A DNA stretch of 64,000 nucleotides from an uncultured Mucilaginibacter sp. (GTDB lineage Bacteria; Bacteroidota; Bacteroidia; Sphingobacteriales; Sphingobacteriaceae), in the NCBI RefSeq assembly GCF_913773635.1, contig NZ_CAJYGQ010000006.1, positions 548,859-612,858 on the forward strand, read 5' to 3'. Below the pieces are notes generated by a model. It did not search any database. It saw only the letters and a list, made by a program, of their open reading frames with translations, and was not told the origin of the DNA. Below are positions 1-7,673 of this stretch, piece by piece. Numbering within the stretch: the stretch's first letter is position 1; every line of letters begins with the position of its first letter. A program made the position numbers and the translations under genes.

Positions 1-395
1 TCATGACTTACTGCAAATGATACCAACGGTCCTGTGTTAAAACGCGTACCAACTCCCATTAAGCCAAAACGCTTACCAATTAATAAAGGAAGGTCAATGC
101 TTCTGAATTTCGCAGTGTTTTCGGCACGGGCACCAGAATCGTAAAATTTTACGTTCTTTGATGTGTAATATAACTCCGGCTGGAAATGAAGCCCGCCAAT
201 ACCTATACGGCCCCATATACCTGCGAGATATCCTGCCCTGTTATCGGCACTTAGAGTTTTCTCGGTAGAAAATGCAGATAAGTTTACACCGCCTTTAATG
301 CCTATATTAACGTTAGGCATCAGTGGAACAGTTTGAGCTTTTGCTGATGCAACAATGCCCAATGCTCCAATGATCATATAAAAAAGTTTCTTCAT
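1..395 (-). CDS. Outer-membrane beta-barrel (porin family) protein, 3' end cut by window edge
   Basis: The frame opens at ATG 395 (minus strand) and stays open to base 1, so the C-terminal part is missing. The first 20 or so residues form a signal peptide (MKKLFYMIIGALGIVASAKA) followed by Q-T. The rest alternates polar and hydrophobic residues with the short strands and turns of small Bacteroidota barrels of the PorT/OMP_b-brl type, for example GIKGGVNLSAFST and HFQPELYYTSKN. It should sit in the outer membrane; substrate or role cannot be read from the sequence. It lies downstream of the ABC/TolC pair on the same strand, separated by 82 bases holding an inverted repeat. Confidence 0.75.
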   Translation of the reverse strand, partial: MKKLFYMIIGALGIVASAKAQTVPLMPNVNIGIKGGVNLSAFSTEKTLSADNRAGYLAGIWGRIGIGGLHFQPELYYTSKNVKFYDSGARAENTAKFRSIDLPLLIGKRFGLMGVGTRFNTGPLVSFAVSH

Positions 396-413
396 AGTAG
401 TGTAGTGTATGAT

Positions 414-450
414 TATAGCGTTAACAATGTTTGTTAACTTTTGTGCTATA
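414..450. repeat. Nested inverted repeat between tolC-like gene and barrel gene
   Basis: TATAGC (414-419) pairs with GCTATA (445-450), and inside it GTTAACA (420-426) pairs with TGTTAAC (432-438) around a 5-nt loop. It could be a weak terminator for the tolC-like gene or an operator for the barrel gene. No long T-run follows on the minus strand. Confidence 0.45.
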
Positions 451-477
451 AAAATTTATCTACACCTTTCAACTTGC

Positions 478-1908
478 TTAAAAGCTAAGATTGCCGCGGT
501 AATAAGCCAGTATTTTTGTCCGTATATAATAATCGTAACGGGCATTGATAAGGTTGTTGTTAGCCCTGTCTAAATTATTTTTTGATACAATGTAATCTAC
601 TGAAGTTAACGCTCCCTCATTAAACCTAATTGTAGCCGTACGAAATGATTCTTTGAATGCATCAACCTGCTCATTTAAAATCTGCAGTCTGTCGTACGCC
701 GATGTCATGTTTAAATAGGCCTGTTCAACATTTTGCTTCAGCTGGATACGGGTATTTTCTTCAACGTAACGTGCTTCTGATAAATCAATTTTTGCTAAAG
801 CTACCCTGTTACGACTTTGAAAAGCATTTAGAATTGGAATTTGCAATCCGATGCCAACCTGTGTTGTGTAGTTGTTTTTGAATTGATTGTAATAGCCAAG
901 GCGCTCATTAGTATAGTTTTGGTTAAAAGCATATACCGGTTGGTTGCCAGTTGGCGTTTTTATGAAGCTACCCGTGTTTATCTCCGTCGAATCAACAAGT
1001 ACCGAACGACGTGCAGCACTTGAATACCGGGTAGCTACGCCACCAAATAACGAAAGCGTTGGATACATTAATCCTTTTGTAGCCTTTACCTTTTTTTCGG
1101 CGCTCTGCCTGCGTAACGCAGTGGCCTTTACCGTAGGCAAATTTGAGAGTGCTGAGCTGTAAACGTCGTCTGCTGTTTCACTGAATTTGCTTAATGGCAG
1201 CTGCGTAGCATCAATTCGTTGCAATTTTATGTTTTTGGAGAATGGCACGTTCATCAACATGAGTAAGTTCAGCTTTGAGGCTTCAAACGCATTATTAGCG
1301 TTTATTACCGATAACTGATCGGTAGACTGCTGGCCGCGTACATCAAAATAGTCAGAAGGCTTTACTGCACCATTATCTTTCATAACCTGCAACCTTTGCA
1401 CTTGTTGCTTCGATACCTCCAACTGATTGTTTGCGAGCGTTAGTAAATCGCTGTTATTTATGGCCTGCAAATAAGTTGTAATTACATTGAGGGTAATGTC
1501 GTTTTTTGCCTGTTCAAAATCCATTTTACCTGCCTGGTAGGCAAGTGATGTTTGGCGTATGCTATTTTGAATAGTCATGCCGTTAAAAAGAATTAAGTTG
1601 GCGTTGGCGCTATAATCGGCCGATGTAATTTGCTGGTTCAAATAAGTGTTGGTGAAGGGATCGAGGCTCCGGCCCGTACTTAAACCGTGGTTAACACTGC
1701 CGTTAAAGGTTGGCAATAAATAAGCGCGCTGCTGCTGCCAGTAAACACGGCCACGTTCCATTTCCAGCTCACTGCGTTTAACAGTAAGGTTATTTTGAAT
1801 AGCAATTTCAATACATTGCTGAAGGTTTAGCGTGCTGTCGGGCGTTTGGCTGTAAACACAGGAAATCCCTACGAATAAGAATAAAAACAAAAAACGCATT
1901 TTACTCAT
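478..1908 (-). CDS. TolC family outer-membrane efflux protein
   Basis: About 476 aa with an N-terminal signal peptide (hydrophobic FLFLFLFVG then C-V-Y-S-Q) and the long alpha-helical repeats of the outer-membrane efflux (OEP) family. Typical segments are LNLQQCIEIAIQNN near the N-terminus and NLDRANNNLINARYDYYIRT near the C-terminus. It should form the outer-membrane exit duct of an export system. The ATG at 1908 overlaps the TGA of the upstream ABC ATPase (TGATG), which implies translational coupling; an in-frame GTG at 1911 is also possible. No membrane fusion protein or permease lies beside it. Confidence 0.92.
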   Translation of the reverse strand: MSKMRFLFLFLFVGISCVYSQTPDSTLNLQQCIEIAIQNNLTVKRSELEMERGRVYWQQQRAYLLPTFNGSVNHGLSTGRSLDPFTNTYLNQQITSADYSANANLILFNGMTIQNSIRQTSLAYQAGKMDFEQAKNDITLNVITTYLQAINNSDLLTLANNQLEVSKQQVQRLQVMKDNGAVKPSDYFDVRGQQSTDQLSVINANNAFEASKLNLLMLMNVPFSKNIKLQRIDATQLPLSKFSETADDVYSSALSNLPTVKATALRRQSAEKKVKATKGLMYPTLSLFGGVATRYSSAARRSVLVDSTEINTGSFIKTPTGNQPVYAFNQNYTNERLGYYNQFKNNYTTQVGIGLQIPILNAFQSRNRVALAKIDLSEARYVEENTRIQLKQNVEQAYLNMTSAYDRLQILNEQVDAFKESFRTATIRFNEGALTSVDYIVSKNNLDRANNNLINARYDYYIRTKILAYYRGNLSF

Positions 1909-2585
1909 CACAGGTTCAAAGTTGAGTCAATTTTACCATCAAGAAGATTGATAATGCGTGAACCATAACCGGCATTTTTTTCAGAGTGGGTTACCTGTAT
2001 AATAGTTACGCCTTCTTCTTTATTCAATTTTTTAAACAGATCCATAATCTCTTCCCCTTGCTTTGAGTTGAGGTTTCCGGTAGGTTCATCAGCAAGAAGC
2101 AATTTTGGTTTGGCTATGAGCGCACGTGCAATACCTACCAGTTGTTGCTGTCCACCTGATAACTGTGCCGGGAAAAGGTCTTTCTTCCCAACTATATTAA
2201 ATTTATCTAAAGCATCCGCCACCAATGCCTTGCGCTCGGCGCTTTTTACATCCTGATATAAAAGCGGAGTTTCAATGTTTTCGTAAACAGTTAGCTCATC
2301 AATTAAGTGATAGGCTTGAAATACAAAGCCAATATTTTGTTTATAGAGCATTGAGCGTTGTTTCTCTTTAAGCTGATGAACCGGCTCATTTAAAAAGTAT
2401 TGATAACCTTCAGAGGGCTGGTCGAGCATACCTATAATATTAAGTAGTGTTGACTTTCCTGACCCGGAGGGGCCCATGATGGATACAAATTCGCCCTGGT
2501 CAATATCAAGGTCTACCTTGTTTAGTACATAGGTTTTATTGCCGCCCGTATTGTAGTATTTAGATACTTGTTTAAGTGATAACAT
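1908..2585 (-). CDS. ABC transporter ATP-binding protein (LolD/MacB type)
   Basis: 225 aa, a complete ATPase subunit. Walker A is GPSGSGKS at residues 38-45, the Q-loop lies near 90, the signature LSGGQQQ at 142-148, Walker B LLLADEP at 162-168, and the switch histidine is H200. The sequence resembles the LolD/MacB group, which powers lipoprotein release or macrolide/peptide export with a FtsX-like permease. The signature has QQQ where QQQR is common, so the usual arginine is replaced by leucine. Its neighbours are only the TolC gene downstream (1-nt overlap) and a divergent aminotransferase upstream; the permease must be encoded elsewhere. Confidence 0.93.
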   Translation of the reverse strand: MLSLKQVSKYYNTGGNKTYVLNKVDLDIDQGEFVSIMGPSGSGKSTLLNIIGMLDQPSEGYQYFLNEPVHQLKEKQRSMLYKQNIGFVFQAYHLIDELTVYENIETPLLYQDVKSAERKALVADALDKFNIVGKKDLFPAQLSGGQQQLVGIARALIAKPKLLLADEPTGNLNSKQGEEIMDLFKKLNKEEGVTIIQVTHSEKNAGYGSRIINLLDGKIDSTLNL

Positions 2586-2809
2586 GGATGTAAAATTATA
2601 ACAGTGCCAGTAAATTTCGCCCGCTAACTAATTCTTAAAGGAGATTTTTGTACCACTATCATAATGTGCTTATAATCAACGGTTTTTATTGATTCACCTA
2701 ATGGCCATTGTTCGTTTGTGCAACAACAGTTGTTCGGTTGTGATACAGTGAATACAGGCTTTACGCTATTCAGTATTGGCACGATGTCAGCTTACCAGAT
2801 TGTAATTTG

Positions 2810-2817
2810 TATTTTTG
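2810..2817 (+). promoter_or_regulatory. Bacteroidota -7 box (TATTTTTG) before aminotransferase
   Basis: Exact match to TAnnTTTG, ending four bases before the ATG at 2822. Transcription from it would start close to or at the ATG, giving a very short leader. I see no clear TTG at the -33 position. Confidence 0.4.
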
Positions 2818-2821
2818 TAAC

Positions 2822-4009
2822 ATGTTAACGCTACGCCAGCTCTTTCTTAATAATAATGCTCAAACTACCGATTTTCCTTTATGCCTGGAGTTTGAGCGTG
2901 CCGAGGGTATATACATGTACAACCATGAAGGTAAGGCGTGGATTGATTTAATCTCTGGTATAGGCGTTAGCAACATAGGACACAGAAATCCGCAGGTAAT
3001 TAACGCCATAAAAGATCAGCTTGATAAATATATGCACCTGATGGTTTATGGTGAGTACGTGCAAACCCCACAGGTGCGTTTTGCCGAAAAGCTTGCTTCT
3101 TTACTGCCGGAAGCATTGCAGTCTGTATACTTTACTAATTCGGGTGCGGAAGCAATTGAAGGGGCTATGAAGCTGGCCAAACGCTTCACCGGCCGTAGTG
3201 AAATTATTGCCTGCCATAACGCTTATCATGGCAGCTCGCAAGGTGCTTTGAGCATTATGGGGAATGAAGAGTTTAAGCAAGCATACAGGCCGCTGTTACC
3301 CGGAGTAAGATTTATAGAATTTAATAACGGTGATGACCTTTGTAACGTAACTGAGAATACCGCTTGTGTGATTATTGAAACCATACAGGGGGAAGCTGGC
3401 ATAAGGGTTCCTGATGCTGAGTATATTTGCAAGTTACGTAACAGGTGCTACGAAACAGGTACACTGCTGGTATTGGATGAAAATCAAACGGCTTTTGGCA
3501 GAACGGGTAAACTTTTTGCTTTCGAGCATTTTAATATTATTCCTGATATACTGGTTTTGGGTAAAGCGCTTGGCGGTGGAATGCCACTGGGGGCATTCGT
3601 TTCATCAACAGACATTATGGGTGCATTGAAAAATAATCCCATACTTGGGCACATTACCACCTTTGGAGGTCATCCTGTATGCTGTGCATCGGGGTTGGCC
3701 TCGTTGAATGTTTTACTTGAAGAAAACCTGATTGATACAGTTGCAGAAAAGGAAACCTTGTTTAAGCAGTTGCTCACTCATCCGGTAATTAAACAAATTA
3801 GAGGTAAAGGGCTAATGCTGGCTGCTGAACTGGACAGTTTTGATTTGAATAAAAAGATAATAGATAAGTGTATTGAAGATGGTGTTGTAACCGATTGGTT
3901 TCTGCATTGCAGCAATTCAATGCGTATTGCGCCCCCCCTAACCATTAACCATAAACAAATTAAAGATGCGTGCAGCATTATCATCAATGCTGTGAATCAT
4001 TATGTTTAG
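2822..4009 (+). CDS. Class III (aspartate family) aminotransferase
   Basis: About 395 aa, PLP-dependent, fold type I. Visible motifs are TNSGAEAIEGAMKLAKR (substrate/PLP phosphate region), the cofactor aspartate in VLDENQTAFGRTG, and the Schiff-base lysine in LGKALGGGMPLGAF. The family includes acetylornithine, 4-aminobutyrate and ornithine aminotransferases; the substrate cannot be settled here. The usual DEVQTGFGRTG reads DENQTAFGRTG, a small departure near the cofactor. The open frame extends to a TTG at 2807, but that codon overlaps the -7 box, so ATG 2822 is the better start. The gene stands alone, with no arginine biosynthesis genes beside it. Confidence 0.92.
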   Translation: MLTLRQLFLNNNAQTTDFPLCLEFERAEGIYMYNHEGKAWIDLISGIGVSNIGHRNPQVINAIKDQLDKYMHLMVYGEYVQTPQVRFAEKLASLLPEALQSVYFTNSGAEAIEGAMKLAKRFTGRSEIIACHNAYHGSSQGALSIMGNEEFKQAYRPLLPGVRFIEFNNGDDLCNVTENTACVIIETIQGEAGIRVPDAEYICKLRNRCYETGTLLVLDENQTAFGRTGKLFAFEHFNIIPDILVLGKALGGGMPLGAFVSSTDIMGALKNNPILGHITTFGGHPVCCASGLASLNVLLEENLIDTVAEKETLFKQLLTHPVIKQIRGKGLMLAAELDSFDLNKKIIDKCIEDGVVTDWFLHCSNSMRIAPPLTINHKQIKDACSIIINAVNHYV

Positions 4010-4181
4010 GTTTTAATCCTACCTCAATTTTTATTTCTCCTTTGCTTTTTGCCCCACCGTTTTGATATACCTTCTACTACCACGGCCACTGAGCTAAAAA
4101 GCAACTTAGTGTATCATAAACACCATTTTTGAAGCTAATTGGTATAGTTTATGCACATATATTCATGTATTCGCTAATTAC

Positions 4182-4233
4182 GAGGGCTTGCGCTGTATTT
4201 ACAGCATTTTGGACGTTGGGATGCCCTCTTTTT
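4182..4233 (+). ncRNA. Terminator-like structured leader upstream of glycosyltransferase operon
   Basis: GAGGGC (4182-4187) can pair with GCCCTC (4223-4228), which is followed directly by TTTTT. The interior holds a second small hairpin, GCTGT (4192-4196) with ACAGC (4201-4205). It lies about 70 bases before the glycosyltransferase ATG. It may be an attenuator in the leader or the 3' end of a small RNA. The rest of the 290-base gap (4010-4299) shows no gene. Confidence 0.4.
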
Positions 4234-4299
4234 AAGTCAGAAGTGTATGAATTCTGTCTTTTAACTTGAATAATTCAAAAATCTATCTATAAAAATAAA

Positions 4300-6576
4300 A
4301 TGAAAATTGCCTACATCTCCACCTATCCGCCACGTGAGTGCGGTATAGCTACGTTCAACCAAAACCTAATGCGTGCTATCAGTGCTAATTTTCCTGAACG
4401 AAAATCATTATCACAAGGAGGCTTTGTAGTTGCTGTAAATGATTCGGAAAATTTACAGGAGTATGAGTACCCGGAAGAAGTAAAATACGTTATCCGTCAA
4501 AACCACCAAAAAGATTACATACGTGCCGCCAATTTTATAAATACCAGTTCGGCAGACGTATGTATAATGGAACATGAATTTGGCATTTACGGTGGCGAAA
4601 GCGGTATCTATATTTTGCCGTTATTAAACCGTTTGGAAAAACCGCTGATTTCGATATTACATACCGTATTACGCGAACCAAGCTACGTACAGCGTATCAT
4701 AGTAAGAGAGATTGCAGAACAATCAGCCAAAATAGTAGTAATGAGTCAGCGCGCAGTTGAATTTTTGACTACCATTTATGAGATACCTGCTGAGAAAATT
4801 CAGATTATCGAACACGGTGTTCCTGATTTGGAAGCACCTGAAAACAATCCGGTACAAAATATCAGCGCATTCAAAAATAAAAAGGTACTACTTACCTTTG
4901 GTTTAATAAGCCGTAACAAAGGACTGGAAGTTGTTATTAAGGCTTTACCTAAAATTGTAGCCAAACACCCCGATGCGATGTATGTGGTGCTAGGCAACAC
5001 TCACCCGGGTGTGGTTAAACACTCAGGTGAAGAATATCGTGATTATTTAAAAAGCCTGGCTGCGCAGCTTAAAGTTTCAAATCACTTAACTTTTATCAAT
5101 AAGTTTGTTGCCGAAGAAGAGCTGATTAATTACTTAACAGCAGCTACAGTTTACGTTACGCCTTATCATAACGAAGCTCAGATCACAAGCGGTACCTTAT
5201 CTTACGCAGTGGGTTCAGGTGCAGCGGTAGTATCCACCCCATACTGGCACGCAACTGAATTACTAGCCGATAACCGCGGACGCTTATTTGATTTTAAAGA
5301 CGCCGAGTCATTGTCTGAAACTGTAAACAGCCTTCTCGATAATGAGCAAGCACTTAATGAAGTTAAGCAAAATGCATACGAATATGGTTTACATCTGCGT
5401 TGGCCGGTAATTGGTGCAGAGTACATTCGCATTGCACAGGAATCAGTTAGCCGTCATGACTTCCGCGATAAAATTTTACGCAACAGCATTGTTGATCCGG
5501 AGATAATGCCTGCATTTAACCTGGCTCACATTTTACGCCTTACCGATGATACCGGTATAGTACAGCATGCTAAATATGGCATACCTAACTTAAAAGAAGG
5601 GTATTGCCTTGATGATAATTCACGGGCGCTTATTATGGCCTTAATGGCTTATCAGCGTAACAAAAGCCCTGAAGCGCTTAACTTGCTGCCAATATACCTC
5701 AGCTACATACATTACATGCAAACTGATGACGGTAACTTTCGCAACTTCTTGAGTTTCGATCGCCGTTATTTGGATGAGGTAGGTTCTGAAGATTCTTTTG
5801 GTCGTACCATTTGGGCATTAGGTCATTTGATTGGCTGCGCAGCGCACAATTCTTACCGTGAGTTTGCTATGGAGTTGTTCCACAGATCATATCCTCACTT
5901 CCAAAAGCTTGAGCACATACGTGGTATGGCTAATACCATCATTGGTATATCTCTTTACCTGAAAGCTATCCCTACTGACGAAGGCATGGTGAATGAGCTC
6001 ATTCGCTTAACAACACCTTTAGTTGAAGCTTATAAAAAAACGTCATCACCTGAATGGCATTGGTTTGAAGACGTTATGACCTATGACAACGCTATACTTC
6101 CGCTTGCTTTATTACATTCTTGCGAAATAACCAGCAACGAAGAAGTTAGAGCAATTGCAATGGAATCAATGGCATTTCTTGACAAATTAACCTTGTCTAA
6201 CGGCTATTTAAGCCCGATAGGTAATGACGGATGGTATTATCGTGGAGGTACCTTCCCAACTTTTGACCAACAGGCAATTGAAACCATGGCTATGGTATTA
6301 ATGTACTTCCAGGCGTATGAAACATTACGTGAACCGGAATACATCGAAAAAATGTTCTTAAGCTATAAGTGGTTCTTGGGCGAGAATACATTACGTGCTC
6401 CGTTATATGACCACGAAACCAAAGGTTGCTGTGATGGTTTGATGCCTACCGGTATAAATCGTAATCAGGGTGCCGAAAGTACACTGGCTTATATGATATC
6501 ACATTTAACAGTGCTTAAAGCATTTGAGCTTGAATATGAGTACAACAAATTTGGGCAAAAAATAGAAGTTTGCTAA
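4300..6576 (+). CDS. Two-domain glycosyltransferase: GT4-like domain plus (alpha/alpha)6-type C-terminal domain
   Basis: 758 aa. Residues 1 to about 390 form a GT-B glycosyltransferase with a family 4 nucleotide-sugar site (LLTFGLISRNKGLEVVIKAL, later VYVTPYHNEAQITSGTLSYA). The N-terminus MKIAYISTYPPRECGIATF is typical of this group. From about residue 400 to the end follows a helical domain with repeated Trp/Glu/Asp motifs (GYCLDDNSRAL, WHWFEDVMTYDNAILPLALL, GAESTLAYM) that resembles six-hairpin glycosidase or epimerase folds. It is coupled to a second glycosyltransferase (TAATG overlap), and a GH130 gene faces the pair. Role inferred: cytoplasmic assembly, and possibly trimming, of a mannose-containing glycan. 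Confidence 0.85.
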   Translation: MKIAYISTYPPRECGIATFNQNLMRAISANFPERKSLSQGGFVVAVNDSENLQEYEYPEEVKYVIRQNHQKDYIRAANFINTSSADVCIMEHEFGIYGGESGIYILPLLNRLEKPLISILHTVLREPSYVQRIIVREIAEQSAKIVVMSQRAVEFLTTIYEIPAEKIQIIEHGVPDLEAPENNPVQNISAFKNKKVLLTFGLISRNKGLEVVIKALPKIVAKHPDAMYVVLGNTHPGVVKHSGEEYRDYLKSLAAQLKVSNHLTFINKFVAEEELINYLTAATVYVTPYHNEAQITSGTLSYAVGSGAAVVSTPYWHATELLADNRGRLFDFKDAESLSETVNSLLDNEQALNEVKQNAYEYGLHLRWPVIGAEYIRIAQESVSRHDFRDKILRNSIVDPEIMPAFNLAHILRLTDDTGIVQHAKYGIPNLKEGYCLDDNSRALIMALMAYQRNKSPEALNLLPIYLSYIHYMQTDDGNFRNFLSFDRRYLDEVGSEDSFGRTIWALGHLIGCAAHNSYREFAMELFHRSYPHFQKLEHIRGMANTIIGISLYLKAIPTDEGMVNELIRLTTPLVEAYKKTSSPEWHWFEDVMTYDNAILPLALLHSCEITSNEEVRAIAMESMAFLDKLTLSNGYLSPIGNDGWYYRGGTFPTFDQQAIETMAMVLMYFQAYETLREPEYIEKMFLSYKWFLGENTLRAPLYDHETKGCCDGLMPTGINRNQGAESTLAYMISHLTVLKAFELEYEYNKFGQKIEVC

Positions 6577-7586
6577 TGAGGGTTGCCGTTCTATCTCCCG
6601 TTGCCTGGCGTACACCACCAAGGCATTACGGACCATGGGAACAGGTAGCTTCAAATATTGCCGAAGGTATGGTTAAAAAGGGTGCACAAGTCACCCTTTT
6701 TGCCACCGGCGATTCTATAACTGCTGGTGAGCTGCAATCTGTATGCGAAACCGGCTACGAAGAAGACCGCTCGCAGGATGCCAAGGTGCTTGAGTGCCTT
6801 CACATCAGCAATCTCATGGAGCAAGCCGATAGGTTTGATATCATTCATAACAATTTCGATTTTTTACCGCTTACCTACTCGGGTTTAATAAAAACGCCTG
6901 TTATAACAACTATACACGGCTTTTCATCACAACGGATAATTCCGGTGTACAAAAAGTATAATGCAACTTCGCATTATGTTTCTATAAGTAATGCCGACCG
7001 TAGCGCTGATTTAAATTACCTGGCAACAGTATACAATGGTTTAGATGTAACCGATTTTAGTTACATACAAACTGCGGAAGATTACCTATTGTATTTTGGC
7101 CGTATTCATCATGATAAGGGTACAGCCGAAGCCATTGATATTGCGCGCAAAAGTGGTAAAAAACTACTGATTGCAGGGATTATTCAGGATGCAAATTATT
7201 ACCGCGAACGTGTTGAACCGTTTATCGATAATGAGCAGATTGTTTATGTTGGACACGCAGGCCCTGAGGAGCGTCAGAAATTATTAGGTAAAGCTTCTGC
7301 CCTGCTTCACCCAATTAATTTTAATGAGCCGTTTGGCATGAGCGTAGCAGAATCAATGCTTTGTGGTGCACCTGTTATTGCATTTAACAAAGGCTCGATG
7401 CCTGAGTTAATTAATCACGAGGAAACCGGCTACCTGGTTAACACGGTTGACGAGGCTGTTGAATGTGTTGCTCAACTACCTGAAATTAACAGGCAGGAAT
7501 GCCGTGATTGGGCAGTATCAAAATTTTCAAGCGAGAAAATGGTAGATGACTACTATGAACTCTATCGCAAAATACTGGAGCAGTAA
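6576..7586 (+). CDS. Glycosyltransferase family 4 protein
   Basis: About 336 aa, GT-B fold. The N-terminal domain starts MRVAVLSPVAWRTPPRHYGP with the glycine-rich acceptor region. The C-terminal domain carries the donor-binding signature NEPFGMSVAESMLCGAPVIAF, with the E-x7-E pattern of retaining GT4 enzymes, and a YFGRIHHDKG strand-loop. The ATG at 6576 shares one base with the stop of the preceding gene; the longer frame from a TTG at 6570 is less likely. Expression should be coupled to the two-domain enzyme upstream. Donor and acceptor are unknown. Confidence 0.92.
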   Translation: MRVAVLSPVAWRTPPRHYGPWEQVASNIAEGMVKKGAQVTLFATGDSITAGELQSVCETGYEEDRSQDAKVLECLHISNLMEQADRFDIIHNNFDFLPLTYSGLIKTPVITTIHGFSSQRIIPVYKKYNATSHYVSISNADRSADLNYLATVYNGLDVTDFSYIQTAEDYLLYFGRIHHDKGTAEAIDIARKSGKKLLIAGIIQDANYYRERVEPFIDNEQIVYVGHAGPEERQKLLGKASALLHPINFNEPFGMSVAESMLCGAPVIAFNKGSMPELINHEETGYLVNTVDEAVECVAQLPEINRQECRDWAVSKFSSEKMVDDYYELYRKILEQ

Positions 7587-7591
7587 TCATT

Positions 7592-7646
7592 TATGTCCGA
7601 ACAAAAAAAGCTTACCAATTTGGTAAGCTTTTTTTGTTCGGACATA
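7592..7646. terminator. 55-nt perfect palindrome, bidirectional terminator
   Basis: A 27-base arm (7592-7618) is mirrored exactly at 7620-7646 around one central base. The inner part, AAAAAAAGCTTACC and its complement GGTAAGCTTTTTTT, forms a GC-containing stem with A-runs before and T-runs after it, so it can stop transcription in both directions. It lies between the convergent glycosyltransferase and GH130 genes. Confidence 0.9.
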
Positions 7647-7673
7647 GTCCAAAGTATTCTGTTATTTGCTGGC

